A DNA stretch of 64,000 nt from Kyrpidia tusciae DSM 2912 (GCF_000092905.1 NC_014098.1:558001-622000), one strand, 5' to 3'; positions 30,376 through 39,243 are shown, counted from the stretch's first letter. Made by a program: numbers and translations. Notes: a model not told the origin generated them from the sequence alone.

Positions 30376-31044
30376 TTAATGGGGTGGCAAGGTAAAGCGC
30401 AGGCGGTGAAATCTTTCTACCGACTCTGGGGGCACCCGATTCCCGATCCGCGCCATGAGCATATTGGCGGGATGGGCCGCAATTTCTGGGTCATCAGTGG
30501 GGTAGACCTCCATGCCGGCGCTCCCCATGACTTTTTTCATCACGTCTCGATACTCCCAGATGTCTAAACCGGTTCCTTCTAAATCCCAATGCCAGTAGTA
30601 TTCGGTGGAAATAACGATGTAGTTTTCCATAGCCGGATCCCGGAAGGCCACCTCAAGGAGGGCTTTGGCCAATCCGGAGTGGCGATAAGGAGCGGCGACT
30701 TCCACGGCGCCCAACTCCAACAAATCGTCCATATTCCCCTCTGCCCATCGTTCCAAAGGATCCGGGTAAAGAAAGGTGACATAGCCCACGACGAGTTGGG
30801 ATCGGCGGGCCGTGATGATCCGGCCTTCGGGCAGTTCGGCAATCCGAATCAAAGCCTGTTGCTGGCGATCCGCCGGGCGAAAAGCTTTGAGCCCTTGGTG
30901 AAATACTAAGGAGCGAAGCGTCGGCGCCTGCACTGGACCTTCGACGATGAGAACGCCGTCTTCTCCGGAGATCACTTTGCTGTGATATTGCTTCGATTGA
31001 TGAGGATCAACCGCACTGCCGGTGCGGTTCTGGGACTCGGCCAT
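30376..31044 (-). CDS. acuA: Protein acetyltransferase AcuA (GNAT)
   Basis: GNAT-family enzyme that acetylates the active-site lysine of acetyl-CoA synthetase and switches it off. The 222 residues include the acetyl-CoA-binding region VEVAAPYRHSGLAKALLEVAF and family-specific segments YYWHWDLEGTGLDIWEYRDVM and NMLMARIGNRV. The ATG at 31044 follows SD GGAGGT with a 6-base gap; two earlier in-frame ATGs (31080, 31116) lack an SD. It is divergent from its target gene acsA, exactly as in Bacillus. Confidence 0.92.
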   Translation of the reverse strand: MAESQNRTGSAVDPHQSKQYHSKVISGEDGVLIVEGPVQAPTLRSLVFHQGLKAFRPADRQQQALIRIAELPEGRIITARRSQLVVGYVTFLYPDPLERWAEGNMDDLLELGAVEVAAPYRHSGLAKALLEVAFRDPAMENYIVISTEYYWHWDLEGTGLDIWEYRDVMKKVMGSAGMEVYPTDDPEIAAHPANMLMARIGNRVPPESVERFHRLRFTLPPH

Positions 31045-31078
31045 CGAGGGACCTCCATCGTCGTCGGACTTTGCCGCC

Positions 31079-31107
31079 ATTATACTTGAACCGCTGAAAG
31101 AGCTAAA
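31079..31107 (-). promoter_or_regulatory. Candidate promoter of acuABC
   Basis: On the minus strand a perfect TATAAT (complement at 31079-31084) is preceded, 17 bases upstream, by the weak -35 TTTAGC. No clear CcpA-type cre operator was found in the acuA-acsA gap. Confidence 0.5.
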
Positions 31108-31162
31108 GAGGGCCAAAAGAAGGAACCAAAAACATTCTATGAAAAGACGACAATGTTTCGAG

Positions 31163-31192
31163 TTGCGACTGACAAATACCTGGTGCTAAAAT
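31163..31192 (+). promoter_or_regulatory. Candidate promoter of acsA
   Basis: TTGCGA and TAAAAT separated by 18 bases, about 50 bases before the acsA start codon. Confidence 0.45.
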
Positions 31193-31243
31193 TAGCATTG
31201 TGTAGAGTAATGCTTGATTTTTGCTGAATTGGGGGAGAGCGGC

Positions 31244-32974
31244 ATGGATAAACCTTTGGATCACAACGAACGCATCCCGGTAGTTAACGGTGATTTTAAT
31301 CTCAAAGATTATGAAGAAGCCCGGCGCACATTTCGATGGGAAGACGTGGAACCCCGGTTTACGTGGCACCGGACGGGAAAGGTGAATGCCGCTTACGAAT
31401 GCATCGATCGCCACGTGGACGAGGGACGAGGCGACAAAGTGGCGCTTTTGTACAGTGATGCCCAGCGAAACGAATCCTACACCTTTCGCCAGCTGAGGGA
31501 TTTGTCCAACCGGTTTGGCAACGCCCTGCGAAAGCTCGGGGTTAAAAAGGGCGATCGGGTATTTATTTTCATGTCGCGAAGCCCTGAGCTCTATGTGGCC
31601 TTCCTCGGGGCATTGAAGGTGGGGGCAATTGTCGGTCCGCTGTTCGAGGCCTTCATGGAAGCGGCGGTTCGGGATCGCCTGCAGGACAGTCAGGCAAAAG
31701 TGGTGGTTACGAACGAAAGTTTAAAAGGTCGGATCCCGGTTCAGGATCTGCCTCACCTCGAACACGTGGTGGTGCAAGGACTCACGGGGACCCCGGGTCC
31801 CAAGGAGCAATCGTTTGAAGCGCTGATGGAGGAGGCTTCCCAAGAACTGGCCATCGAGTGGGTGGATCGGGAGGACGGGTTGGTTCTTCACTATACGTCC
31901 GGCTCCACGGGTAAACCCAAAGGTGTGCTGCACGTCCATAATGCGATGATTCAACACTATATCACGGGACTGTGGGTTCTCGATCTGCACCCCGAGGATA
32001 TCTATTGGTGTACGGCGGACCCCGGGTGGGTGACCGGAACCTCTTACGGGATTTTCGCCCCGTGGCTCAACGGCGTGACCAACGTTGTGCGCGGGGGTCG
32101 GTTCAGTCAAGGAGACTGGTATAAAACTCTCCAAGATCATCGGGTGACGGTGTGGTACACGGCCCCCACCGCTTTGCGCATGCTCATGGGAGCGGGGGAG
32201 GAGTTGGTGCGGCAGTATGATCTGTCATCGGTGCGTCACATTCTGTCTGTGGGTGAGCCGCTGAACCCCGAGGTCGTCAGGTGGGGATTGAAGGTCTATG
32301 GCCGTCGGATTCACGACACCTGGTGGATGACCGAGACGGGGGCTCAACTGATCTGCAACTATCCGTGCATGGATATAAAGCCGGGATCGATGGGCAAACC
32401 GTTTCCGGGAATCGACGCGGCCATCGTGGATGACGAAGGTCGGGAACTCCCTCCGTACCAGATGGGCAACTTGGCCATTCGCCGGGGATGGCCCTCCATG
32501 ATGCGGGCGATCTGGAATAACCCGGCGAAGTATCAGGAGTATTTTCGCTTAGAAGGCTGGTACATCTCGGGGGATTCGGCTTACCGGGATGAAGACGGAT
32601 ATTTTTGGTTCCAGGGGCGGGTCGACGATGTGATCAACACCTCCGGGGAGCGGGTCGGTCCCTTTGAAGTAGAAAGTAAATTGGTGGAACACCCGGCGGT
32701 GGCGGAAGCCGGGGTGATCGGGAAACCCGATCCTGTGCGGGGTGAGATCATCAAGGCGTTTATCGCGCTGCGCCAGGGATATGAACCCTCGGAGGAACTC
32801 AAGCAGGAGATCCGGGACTTTGTGAAAAATGGCTTGGCTGCTCACGCGGCGCCGAGGGAGATCGAGTTCCGGGACAAACTTCCCAAGACCCGGAGCGGAA
32901 AGATCATGCGCAGGGTGCTGAAAGCTTGGGAATTGGGTCTGCCCACAGGGGATCTCTCGACGATGGAAGACTAA
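31244..32974 (+). CDS. acsA: Acetyl-CoA synthetase
   Basis: AMP-forming ligase that activates acetate to acetyl-CoA. The 576 residues match the shorter (about 570) AcsA of Bacillus: the phosphate-binding loop HYTSGSTGKPKGVLHVHN, WMTETGAQLICNYP, GWYISGDSAYRDEDGYFWFQGRVDDVI and the C-terminal catalytic Lys in LPKTRSGKIMRR, which is the expected acetylation site for AcuA. SD GGGGGAGA precedes ATG 31244; the frame is open to 31214 but not required. A strong hairpin terminator follows. Confidence 0.95.
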   Translation: MDKPLDHNERIPVVNGDFNLKDYEEARRTFRWEDVEPRFTWHRTGKVNAAYECIDRHVDEGRGDKVALLYSDAQRNESYTFRQLRDLSNRFGNALRKLGVKKGDRVFIFMSRSPELYVAFLGALKVGAIVGPLFEAFMEAAVRDRLQDSQAKVVVTNESLKGRIPVQDLPHLEHVVVQGLTGTPGPKEQSFEALMEEASQELAIEWVDREDGLVLHYTSGSTGKPKGVLHVHNAMIQHYITGLWVLDLHPEDIYWCTADPGWVTGTSYGIFAPWLNGVTNVVRGGRFSQGDWYKTLQDHRVTVWYTAPTALRMLMGAGEELVRQYDLSSVRHILSVGEPLNPEVVRWGLKVYGRRIHDTWWMTETGAQLICNYPCMDIKPGSMGKPFPGIDAAIVDDEGRELPPYQMGNLAIRRGWPSMMRAIWNNPAKYQEYFRLEGWYISGDSAYRDEDGYFWFQGRVDDVINTSGERVGPFEVESKLVEHPAVAEAGVIGKPDPVRGEIIKAFIALRQGYEPSEELKQEIRDFVKNGLAAHAAPREIEFRDKLPKTRSGKIMRRVLKAWELGLPTGDLSTMED

Positions 32975-32994
32975 ACGGGGAATGCCGCCGTTAT

Positions 32995-33044
32995 AAAAAG
33001 ACGCAGAGTGCCGGGATCCATGCCCGACTCTCTGCGTCTTTTCT
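32995..33044. terminator. Terminator after acsA
   Basis: GACGCAGAGTGCCGGG pairs with CCCGACTCTCTGCGTC over a short loop; AAAA precedes and TTTT follows, so it can act in both directions (acsA on plus, the small gene at 33091 on minus). Confidence 0.85.
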
Positions 33045-33487
33045 GTTATCCGTCTCCAAAGGCATTGTTACCGCGAGATCCCTCGATGGTTCACGTCAGG
33101 TCCGGCATCTCGTTGTCGTCGGGATTCATGCGGTCGGAAAAAGCCGGGTTTTCATCCCGGAATCGGGAAACCACGCGTTGCCCTTCCTCCCAAGGCGTGG
33201 ATTTTCCCAGTGTAAACTCCTGATTATCCGCCATTCCGTAAGGGCCTTCCGGAAACTCTTCAGGCATGATGTCGTGCCGCCATCCCGTTGCGGGCCTAAA
33301 CCTCTGCCTTTTCTTCCCTGGCCAAAACCTCACCGCCGGCCCCCCTTTCCGGATAATGGTCCCATCGCTTTCACCATTCCCCGGGATTCTCCGATTCATA
33401 CCCGGACGCGAGGCAGTGGAACAATCTCAAGGGGAGGAGCATGAAGAATTTGGCATGGGGGAAGCTAAAGCCGTGGAGGTGAAGAGG
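33045..33487. other. Region between acsA and the aminotransferase operon
   Basis: This stretch of about 440 bases contains only the small minus-strand gene (33091-33267) and the leader of the aminotransferase. The aminotransferase frame stays open to 33266, but its upstream part has poor coding character. An out-of-frame ATG at 33441 after GGGGAGGAG could open a short leader frame; no promoter could be assigned with confidence. Confidence 0.35.
33091..33267 (-). CDS. Small acidic hypothetical protein (58 aa)
   Basis: Unrecognised short protein rich in Glu, Asp and Pro (MPEEFPEGPYGMADNQEF, then GKSTPWEEGQRVVSRFRDENPAF and a DDNE-rich end). Composition and the PEGPYG...STPWEEGQR pattern look protein-like and resemble small conserved proteins of spore-formers, but no family is claimed. 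ATG 33267 lacks a clear SD, which lowers confidence; the frame stays open to 33399. It ends just after the terminator shared with acsA. Confidence 0.45.
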   Translation of the reverse strand: MPEEFPEGPYGMADNQEFTLGKSTPWEEGQRVVSRFRDENPAFSDRMNPDDNEMPDLT

Positions 33488-34888
33488 ATGGTGAACTCGG
33501 TGGCTGTCAAGGACCTGTATGATTCGTATATCAATCCCGGCCTGGCGAAGTTGTACCACTTAATGGGGTTGTCCGCCGGGGAGCTGCGAGGGGAAGGAAG
33601 TGTCGTTTATGACGAGGACGGGAAGCGCTATATCGACTGCGTATCTGGATATGGATCGCTGCCCTTCGGACACTGTCCGCGCCCAGTGCTGGAGGCGGTG
33701 CGCCGGCAGATGGACCGGATGGCCCTCTCGTCGAAAGTGATGCCCGGCCGTCCTGCGGGAGAGCTGGCCGAGGCCCTGGCTGGGTGGACTCCGGGGGATT
33801 TGCAGTACAGCTTTTTTTGCAACAGTGGCGCGGAGGCGGTGGAAGGGGCTCTAAAATTGGCCAGGGCAGTGACGGGGCGCCCGGGGTTTGTCGCGGCGGA
33901 AGGGGGGTTTCATGGGAAAACTTTTGGGGCGCTTTCGGTGTCCGGCCGACAGCGGTATCGAGCCCCCTTTCATCCTTTGCTTCCCGGTGTGACGTTGGTG
34001 CCGTTCGGGGATGTGGAGGCGCTAAAAAGGGCGGTGTCCCAGCAGACGGCCGCGGTGATCCTCGAGCCGATTCAAGGGGAGGGCGGGGTTCATCCGGCGC
34101 CCCGGGGCTATCTGACGGCCGCCAGGGAGATCTGCGACCGCGCCGGGGCGCTGTTGATCCTGGATGAGGTGCAGACGGGTTTTGGGAGGACGGGGATGCC
34201 GTTCGCGGCGCAACGGGAGGGCGTGGTACCCGACGTGATGTGTCTGGCCAAGGCCCTCGGGGGTGGGGTGATGCCCATCGGCTGTTTCATTGCCCGGCCG
34301 GAGGCGGCCCGGGCTTTCTGGGAAGATCCTTTGATTCATACTTCCACCTTTGGGGGGAATCCCCTGGCAGCCGCGGCGGGACTTGCGACCCTGGATTGGC
34401 TGCAACGGGAGGATCTGCCCAGGGCGGCGGCAGAGACGGGACGATGGCTGAAAGGCGAGTTTGAGGAGATGGCCAAACGGTATCCGGGCTGGATCCGGGA
34501 GGTGCGCGGAGAAGGACTCTTGCTCGGCGTTGAATTTGTCGATGAGGCCCGGGGAGGACTCGTCATGAGCGGGTTGGTGGAGAAGGGTGTTCTCACGGCG
34601 TTTACCTTGAATGAGTACCGGGTGGTTCGGGTGGAGCCATCGTTGACGATTGATCGCGGCTTGTTGATCCAGGTGCTGGAAGCGTGGGATGCGGTGCTCG
34701 GCTATTGGTACGGGCAGCTAGGCCCAGGGGAACTTGAAGGGACGGGGTGGGAACCCGATCGGCAGGTCCTTGGCCCGGACTCGACAAGGGGAGGCGAATC
34801 AAGAGAGACGGCTCGAAACGCGGGGAAGGAGGGGGATGGAAATGCCGGTGGTTCAGGTGAGGGAGTCGTTCGCAGGGCCTTGGCATGA
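33488..34888 (+). CDS. Class-III PLP aminotransferase
   Basis: Fold-type I aminotransferase of the ornithine/acetylornithine/putrescine group (subgroup III), moving amino groups between amines or omega-amino acids and oxo acids or aldehydes. The 466 residues have [65 protein letters not shown] and the PLP lysine K255 in [13 protein letters not shown]. The last ~50 residues are a low-complexity Gly/Arg/Glu tail that overlaps the next gene by 47 bases. SD GGAGGT lies 7 bases before ATG 33488. The neighbour encoding an acyl-ACP reductase homologue suggests an aldehyde as substrate, which is inference. Confidence 0.88.
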   Translation: MVNSVAVKDLYDSYINPGLAKLYHLMGLSAGELRGEGSVVYDEDGKRYIDCVSGYGSLPFGHCPRPVLEAVRRQMDRMALSSKVMPGRPAGELAEALAGWTPGDLQYSFFCNSGAEAVEGALKLARAVTGRPGFVAAEGGFHGKTFGALSVSGRQRYRAPFHPLLPGVTLVPFGDVEALKRAVSQQTAAVILEPIQGEGGVHPAPRGYLTAAREICDRAGALLILDEVQTGFGRTGMPFAAQREGVVPDVMCLAKALGGGVMPIGCFIARPEAARAFWEDPLIHTSTFGGNPLAAAAGLATLDWLQREDLPRAAAETGRWLKGEFEEMAKRYPGWIREVRGEGLLLGVEFVDEARGGLVMSGLVEKGVLTAFTLNEYRVVRVEPSLTIDRGLLIQVLEAWDAVLGYWYGQLGPGELEGTGWEPDRQVLGPDSTRGGESRETARNAGKEGDGNAGGSGEGVVRRALA

Positions 34889-35324
34889 GGTTTTTGACTG
34901 GGTGGCGAATTTTGAGCGATACCCCGAATTTGTCCCGGATTTGACCAAAGTGGTGATCTTGGAACGGGGTGAAGATTGGACCATCAGTCGATGGGAGGCG
35001 AAGATCGGAGGGACTCCCCTTGGGTGGACGGAGCGGGATGTGTGGGTGAGGGAGAAAGAGGGCGGACGCATCGTTTTTGAACAATTGGAAGGGGATTTGA
35101 AACGCTTTTCCGGCCACTGGAAAGTGGCTTCTGAGGGCCTAGGATCGATGGCCGAGTTTCGGTGCGAATTCGAGATCGGCCTTCCCGGACTCGCGATTAT
35201 GCTTCACCCCGTAGCGGGGCTGAAACTCCGGCAAAGCATGGCAGGGCTGCTTCGGAATCTGAAAATCCGTGTGGAGGCCGCAGAAGATGGAACATCGATT
35301 CGCTTTCTTGATTCACCCCTTTGA
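34842..35324 (+). CDS. START/SRPBCC-fold protein (cyclase/dehydrase-like)
   Basis: 160-residue protein with the SRPBCC helix-grip pattern of the polyketide cyclase/COQ10 group: [37 protein letters not shown] at the N-terminus and SGHWKVASEG plus a C-terminal long helix LKLRQSMAGLLRNLKIRVEA. This fold binds hydrophobic ligands in a deep pocket; members act as cyclases or lipid carriers. It starts inside the aminotransferase gene and ends inside the reductase gene (overlaps of 47 and 38 bases), so the three are coupled. ATG 34842 has SD AAGGAGG at about 9 bases; ATG 34836 is an alternative. Confidence 0.8.
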   Translation: MPVVQVRESFAGPWHEVFDWVANFERYPEFVPDLTKVVILERGEDWTISRWEAKIGGTPLGWTERDVWVREKEGGRIVFEQLEGDLKRFSGHWKVASEGLGSMAEFRCEFEIGLPGLAIMLHPVAGLKLRQSMAGLLRNLKIRVEAAEDGTSIRFLDSPL

Positions 35325-36414
35325 CCGCCGGGACATCGCACGCAAACTTCCTGCCCTGGCCGCTTTGCCCGACCCGACCCTGGACCGGTTACTGCGTCAC
35401 CTGCCGCCACTGGTCGCCGATCGCATCGATGAGGTGACGGGGGCGCAAGGAGTGAAGACGTCGGGGTGGCTGGTGGGCACACCGCTGACCTCCCAGCAAC
35501 TTTTGGAGCTGCCTTGGCCCGTGGTCTACCGGAAACTCCTTGCGGCCGGGAAAAAGGCGGTCCGACTGGGCGCCAAAGTGTTGGGGTTGGGGGCGTTCAC
35601 CGCCGTCGCCGGGGACGCCGGGGTCAGTTTAGCCCGCAGACTGCCCATCGCGGTGACGACCGGGAATTCCTACACCGTGGCCACAGCGTTGGAAGCGGCG
35701 GACGTGGGGGCGCGGTGGATGGGCTGGGATCCGGACCGGGCGGGGTGGGTGGTGCTCGGCGCCACGGGGGCCGTGGGGAGGGTGTCGGTGGAGATCCTTG
35801 CCTCCCGGGGTCGGAAGGTGTTCGCCCATGTGCGGGACGATCGCAAGGCGGGCGAGTTTCTGCAGTATTTTCGCCAACGGGGTTTGGAGGGCAGCATTGA
35901 GATGGATCATGATGTGCGCCGCATCTTATCCCGGGCGCCGCTGGTGATCACCTGTTCCAGCGCGTTGGAAGCGGTGGTTCAGCCCCAGGATCTGCTTCCG
36001 GGTGCGGTGGTTTGCGACGTGGCCCGTCCCAGGGATGTGTCCCGTCAAGTGGCGGATTATCGTCCGGATGTTCTTGTGATCGACGGAGGTTTGGTCAAAG
36101 TGCCGGGCGGCTACCCGGGGACTTTGGACCTGGGTTTGCCGGCGGATACGGTGTACGCGTGCATGGCGGAAACCATGGTCTTGGCCATGGAGGGGCGGCT
36201 GGAACACTTTTCTTTGGGCAGAAACCTCACCGTCGACCGGGTTCGGGAGATCGCTGAACTTGCCAAAAAGCACGGGTTTGAGCTCACCGCTTTTCGAAGT
36301 TTTGAGCGTGCCCTGACCCGGGAGGCGGTGGAGAGAATCCGGCGGGAGGCGGACTTCCGTCGGGGCGAGGCCGCCCCGGCACAGGCGGAAGACATGGGCA
36401 CTTACCTCCGATGA
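35287..36414 (+). CDS. Homologue of cyanobacterial long-chain acyl-ACP reductase
   Basis: 375-residue oxidoreductase with the architecture of cyanobacterial acyl-[ACP] reductase (AAR, 341 aa), which reduces fatty acyl-ACP/CoA to an aldehyde with NADPH. Matching segments: GLGAFTAVAGD (AAR has ALGGFTS), TTGNSYTVAT (TTGNTHTA), Rossmann motif GATGAVG at 158-164 (GATGDIG), and YACMAETMVLAMEG with Cys292, equivalent to the AAR thioester Cys near 294, followed by FSLGRNLTVDRVREIAELAKKHGFE. The aldehyde-deformylating oxygenase partner of cyanobacteria is absent; a class-III aminotransferase is in its place. ATG 35287 gives the natural N-terminus. Automated annotation as a shikimate-dehydrogenase-like protein would be understandable. 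Confidence 0.8.
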   Translation: MEHRFAFLIHPFDRRDIARKLPALAALPDPTLDRLLRHLPPLVADRIDEVTGAQGVKTSGWLVGTPLTSQQLLELPWPVVYRKLLAAGKKAVRLGAKVLGLGAFTAVAGDAGVSLARRLPIAVTTGNSYTVATALEAADVGARWMGWDPDRAGWVVLGATGAVGRVSVEILASRGRKVFAHVRDDRKAGEFLQYFRQRGLEGSIEMDHDVRRILSRAPLVITCSSALEAVVQPQDLLPGAVVCDVARPRDVSRQVADYRPDVLVIDGGLVKVPGGYPGTLDLGLPADTVYACMAETMVLAMEGRLEHFSLGRNLTVDRVREIAELAKKHGFELTAFRSFERALTREAVERIRREADFRRGEAAPAQAEDMGTYLR

Positions 36415-36546
36415 ACGGTTCGTCGGGCGGATCCATTCCACATGTCTAGGCTTCATCATCAGGTCGAGTTGTCCCTTGCAAAAAAAATGTGTGAATAGAT
36501 GATGAGAATTTCGTGAACGACCATCGGTCCCGATAATCTGCTCTTT

Positions 36547-36900
36547 TCACTGGGCTTTGTGCAGGAGCAGATGCACGGTCCGACCTTCAGAACGGCGCTG
36601 TGTGAGCGAAGGAATCACCGGATGGGGAAGGTGGATCCGGTGGCTCCAACTCTGGGTCCGACGATGAAAGAGAGGGGGCTGATCCCGTTCTACCTGGTTA
36701 TACGTTCGCGCCTGAAGATACACCATCTCCGGTTCCACTCGGATTTCGACTGCATCCGGATCACACCAAGCGGGGGTTTGCACGATCAACTCCATCGTTT
36801 TTTCTCCATCGGATATTTGATAACCCGGAATCTCGGGAAAAGTAGGTCTTAGAATCGTCCACGGGAACGGGGAGCCCATCCAACGCATGGGTGGCCACAT
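36547..36900 (-). CDS. Small Hsp20-like hypothetical protein
   Basis: Up to 117 residues; the central part (MELIVQTPAWCDPDAVEIRVEPEMVYLQARTYN) resembles the beta-strand pattern of alpha-crystallin/Hsp20 proteins, and the start SPFPWTILRPTFPEIPGYQ fits such a leader, but the match is weak. ATG 36900 has SD AAGGGAGG at 11 bases; ATG 36795 is a shorter alternative. The gene lies in a 760-base region between the reductase operon and the sulfur genes. No neighbour clarifies its role. Confidence 0.45.
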   Translation of the reverse strand: MWPPMRWMGSPFPWTILRPTFPEIPGYQISDGEKTMELIVQTPAWCDPDAVEIRVEPEMVYLQARTYNQVERDQPPLFHRRTQSWSHRIHLPHPVIPSLTQRRSEGRTVHLLLHKAQ

Positions 36901-37174
36901 GACGCAAACCGCCTCCCTTGCCAAAGTGTCTTTTCGATCAGGGTACGATGAAGACGGTGTGGAAGTGTGGGCGGATGGTTGTATTTGCCAACCGCAGCCA
37001 TTTATAATGAAAATGTTGGGCCATTTGGATGAACATCTGACAATTCGCGCTACGTCAACGGGGCGGTGGTGGTGATCGACGGGGGCTTGGACCACCTGTG
37101 GCATGGACGTGAATCGGCCCGGGCCCCCGCTGACAAGGCCGGGCCGGTCGATTGAATCTCCTTTGATGATCTTC

Positions 37175-37774
37175 TTATACTTTCGATGAGGCTGCAAACC
37201 AGTGCTTGAGGAACAAACGCATGACCCGAATACCCTTTTGCATCTCCGGCTCTTTCAGCATTCCCAAAAGACCCATGGCGCCGATTCGGGCCGCCGGAGT
37301 TCGGGCGTCTTCTTCCAAGGCAAGGTTCAGGGAGGTTTCCACTCGGTCGATCGTTTCCACTCCCCGGAGCATCTTTTGCGTGATCAACTCCAAAGTTGGT
37401 TCGGTCATGGCGTCGGTGAGAATTCCCGCCGTTTCTGCCAAGTCGAGCAGTTTGTTGAGAGAACCGTTTTTTTCCATCTGCACGACGCGGTCCAGCACCC
37501 TCCCCAAGGATTCCGAGGCCGCCAGGAGTTTGTCCAGCAATCCCGGGAGGCGGGGATCGGATAGGACGTCGAGTAACACTGACGCCTTTTCGACCTTCTC
37601 GGTCATGTGATCGATGGTTTCATCGGTCATTGCGTCCGCCGCCATATGGGCCAGGGTTAACGCCGTGTCCAGGGTGCCCAGTTTGGCCAACAGCCCTTCG
37701 AGGGCTGCCACGCGGTCTTCGGTCAGTTGGAGTTCGGCCAGGGAGCGGGTCGGCTGATCCAGTTGCGCTTCCAC
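37175..37774 (-). CDS. DUF1641 domain protein
   Basis: 199-residue helical protein with the DUF1641 signature region (AGILTDAMTEPTLELI, GVETIDRVETSLNLALEE, GMLKEPEMQKGIRVMRLFLKHW). DUF1641 proteins are often encoded next to sulfide:quinone oxidoreductases or formate dehydrogenases and probably serve as accessory or membrane-attachment subunits; no biochemical role is established. GTG 37774 follows SD AAGGAGG by 8 bases; a TTG at 37822 would overlap the upstream gene. It follows the SQR-like gene by 20 bases and closes the operon. Confidence 0.85.
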   Translation of the reverse strand: MEAQLDQPTRSLAELQLTEDRVAALEGLLAKLGTLDTALTLAHMAADAMTDETIDHMTEKVEKASVLLDVLSDPRLPGLLDKLLAASESLGRVLDRVVQMEKNGSLNKLLDLAETAGILTDAMTEPTLELITQKMLRGVETIDRVETSLNLALEEDARTPAARIGAMGLLGMLKEPEMQKGIRVMRLFLKHWFAASSKV

Positions 37775-37794
37775 CTGTGCTTCCTCCTTCCGCC

Positions 37795-38934
37795 TCACAT
37801 AATCCCCTGCAAGTTGACCCAATGCATATTATTGTACGACAACTTCGCCCAATGAACAGGTTTCGACGGCGTGACGGGGTTGGGCGGGTTGGCATAATCA
37901 AAGGCGATATAGGTGGCCTTATCCAGGCCGGTTTCGATAAAGCAGAACACTTTACCGTGATACAGCCGCTCGCCGGGTCCGCCCCGGATCCGGTCCACCA
38001 GATTGGCGGCCAGAATCTCCGATTCGAAATGGGCCACAGACCCTGCTTTCGAAATGGGCAAGTTGGTGGCGTCACCGATGACGAAAATGTCCGTCTGATC
38101 CGCCAGATTCAGACGGTTGCGGTCGGTGGGCATCCAGCCTTCCTCGTCGGAGAACCCGCTCTTCTGGGAGAAGGTCGACCCTTTATGAGGCGGGATGACA
38201 ACCAACAGGTCGAACGGGATGCGCCGTCCGTCGATGGAGACGAGTTCCTTTTTCTTCGTGTCCACTTCCTCCATCAGGAAGAAGGTCTCGATATGCACGC
38301 CTCGGGATTCAAACTCCCGCTGGGCCATGTTCGCCACCGACTCGGTGCCATAGGGTCGGGCGAGGGGATAACAGTAGGTAATGTCCGTTTTGTCCCGGAT
38401 TCCTTTTTTGCGGGCCCAGTCTTCGAACATCATCGTGAACTCCAGGGGTGCCACCGGGCACTTGTGCGGAAGTCCGACTGCAATGACCACTTTCCCGCCC
38501 TGGAAGGTGTCCATGGCCTGTTGAAGCTTCAGCGCCCCGTCCACCGTATAGAAAATGTGCCCCGCCTCCAGCAACCCTGGAATCTGGTCGGGCTCAGGAT
38601 GAGACCCGGTGGCGATGACGGCGTAATCATAGGGAAAGCGCTGTCCACCGTCGGTGGTGACCACTTTGCGCTCCGCGTCGATGTGCACCGCCTCGCCAAA
38701 AATCAGCCTCACCGAGGGATGCAAGACCTCTTTGACTTTACGCATGAGTTCTTCCGGCTTTTTTAAACGGAACGGAATATACAGCAGTCCCGGTTGATAC
38801 AGGTGCTCTTCTTTGTTGCTGATGACCGTGACCCGGAGTTCTCCGCCGGCAATCTCCGGGGCCGCATCCCGGGCTAAGCGGTTGGCGAGCATCGTTCCCG
38901 CAGTGCCACCGCCCACGATAACAACCTCTTTCAT
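37795..38934 (-). CDS. Sulfide:quinone oxidoreductase-like flavoprotein
   Basis: FAD-dependent disulfide-type oxidoreductase that would transfer electrons from sulfide to the quinone pool. The 379 residues have the N-terminal dinucleotide motif VVIVGGGTAGTMLANRL, YDYAVIATGSHPEPDQIPG, the Cys in LPHKCPVAPLEF, GDATNLPISKAGSVAHFE and a second Cys in KVFCFIETG; the two Cys correspond to the redox pair expected in SQR. SD GGAGGTG lies 6 bases before ATG 38934. tusA lies upstream and DUF1641 downstream in the same operon. Other NADH-dehydrogenase-like roles are possible but the neighbours favour SQR. Confidence 0.88.
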   Translation of the reverse strand: MKEVVIVGGGTAGTMLANRLARDAAPEIAGGELRVTVISNKEEHLYQPGLLYIPFRLKKPEELMRKVKEVLHPSVRLIFGEAVHIDAERKVVTTDGGQRFPYDYAVIATGSHPEPDQIPGLLEAGHIFYTVDGALKLQQAMDTFQGGKVVIAVGLPHKCPVAPLEFTMMFEDWARKKGIRDKTDITYCYPLARPYGTESVANMAQREFESRGVHIETFFLMEEVDTKKKELVSIDGRRIPFDLLVVIPPHKGSTFSQKSGFSDEEGWMPTDRNRLNLADQTDIFVIGDATNLPISKAGSVAHFESEILAANLVDRIRGGPGERLYHGKVFCFIETGLDKATYIAFDYANPPNPVTPSKPVHWAKLSYNNMHWVNLQGIM

Positions 38935-39000
38935 CCTGTGCACCTCCTGCGTCCTATGGACTTCAAGCCTTTCCCAGTCCGTGCACCCTGGCGGCGCCTT

Positions 39001-39243
39001 CTATTTCATCTGGACTCGAATGCGCCAGTAAGTGCCCGTCGGATCGTTCACCTCTTCACTTCCCAAAAATGTGTGCCCCATCTTTTCTGCCCACTGCGGT
39101 ACGTCTTTGAGGGATCCCTTGTCATTGCTCCACAACTCCACCACTTCACCGGAGGTGGTGTGTTTCGATTTCTTGATTAACTCCATCAACGGTCCCGGAC
39201 AAAACGCCCCTCGGGCATCGATCACAACTGCTTGCTGCGCCAT
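39001..39243 (-). CDS. tusA: TusA-family sulfurtransferase
   Basis: Small (80 aa) sulfur-carrier protein whose Cys in the CPGP motif (DARGAFCPGPLMELIKK, Cys15) carries a persulfide. The rest of the fold, including GEVVELWSNDKGSLKDVPQWAEKMGHTFLG, fits TusA/YeeD-type proteins. The SD GGAGGC is upstream of ATG 39243. It is the first gene of the tusA-SQR-DUF1641 operon and would take sulfane sulfur generated by the flavoprotein. It is distinct from the tRNA thiouridine TusA of enteric bacteria in context. Confidence 0.9.
   Translation of the reverse strand: MAQQAVVIDARGAFCPGPLMELIKKSKHTTSGEVVELWSNDKGSLKDVPQWAEKMGHTFLGSEEVNDPTGTYWRIRVQMK

Noticed and set aside
31045-31243. CcpA cre site between acuA and acsA
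   Set aside because: The best stretches (TGAAAAGACGACA, TGAACCGCTGAAAG) do not match the cre consensus without a gap, so no operator was listed.
33488-36414. Alkane biosynthesis as in cyanobacteria
   Set aside because: The acyl-ACP reductase homologue has no aldehyde-deformylating oxygenase neighbour; all flanking genes were checked and none has its di-iron helix pattern.
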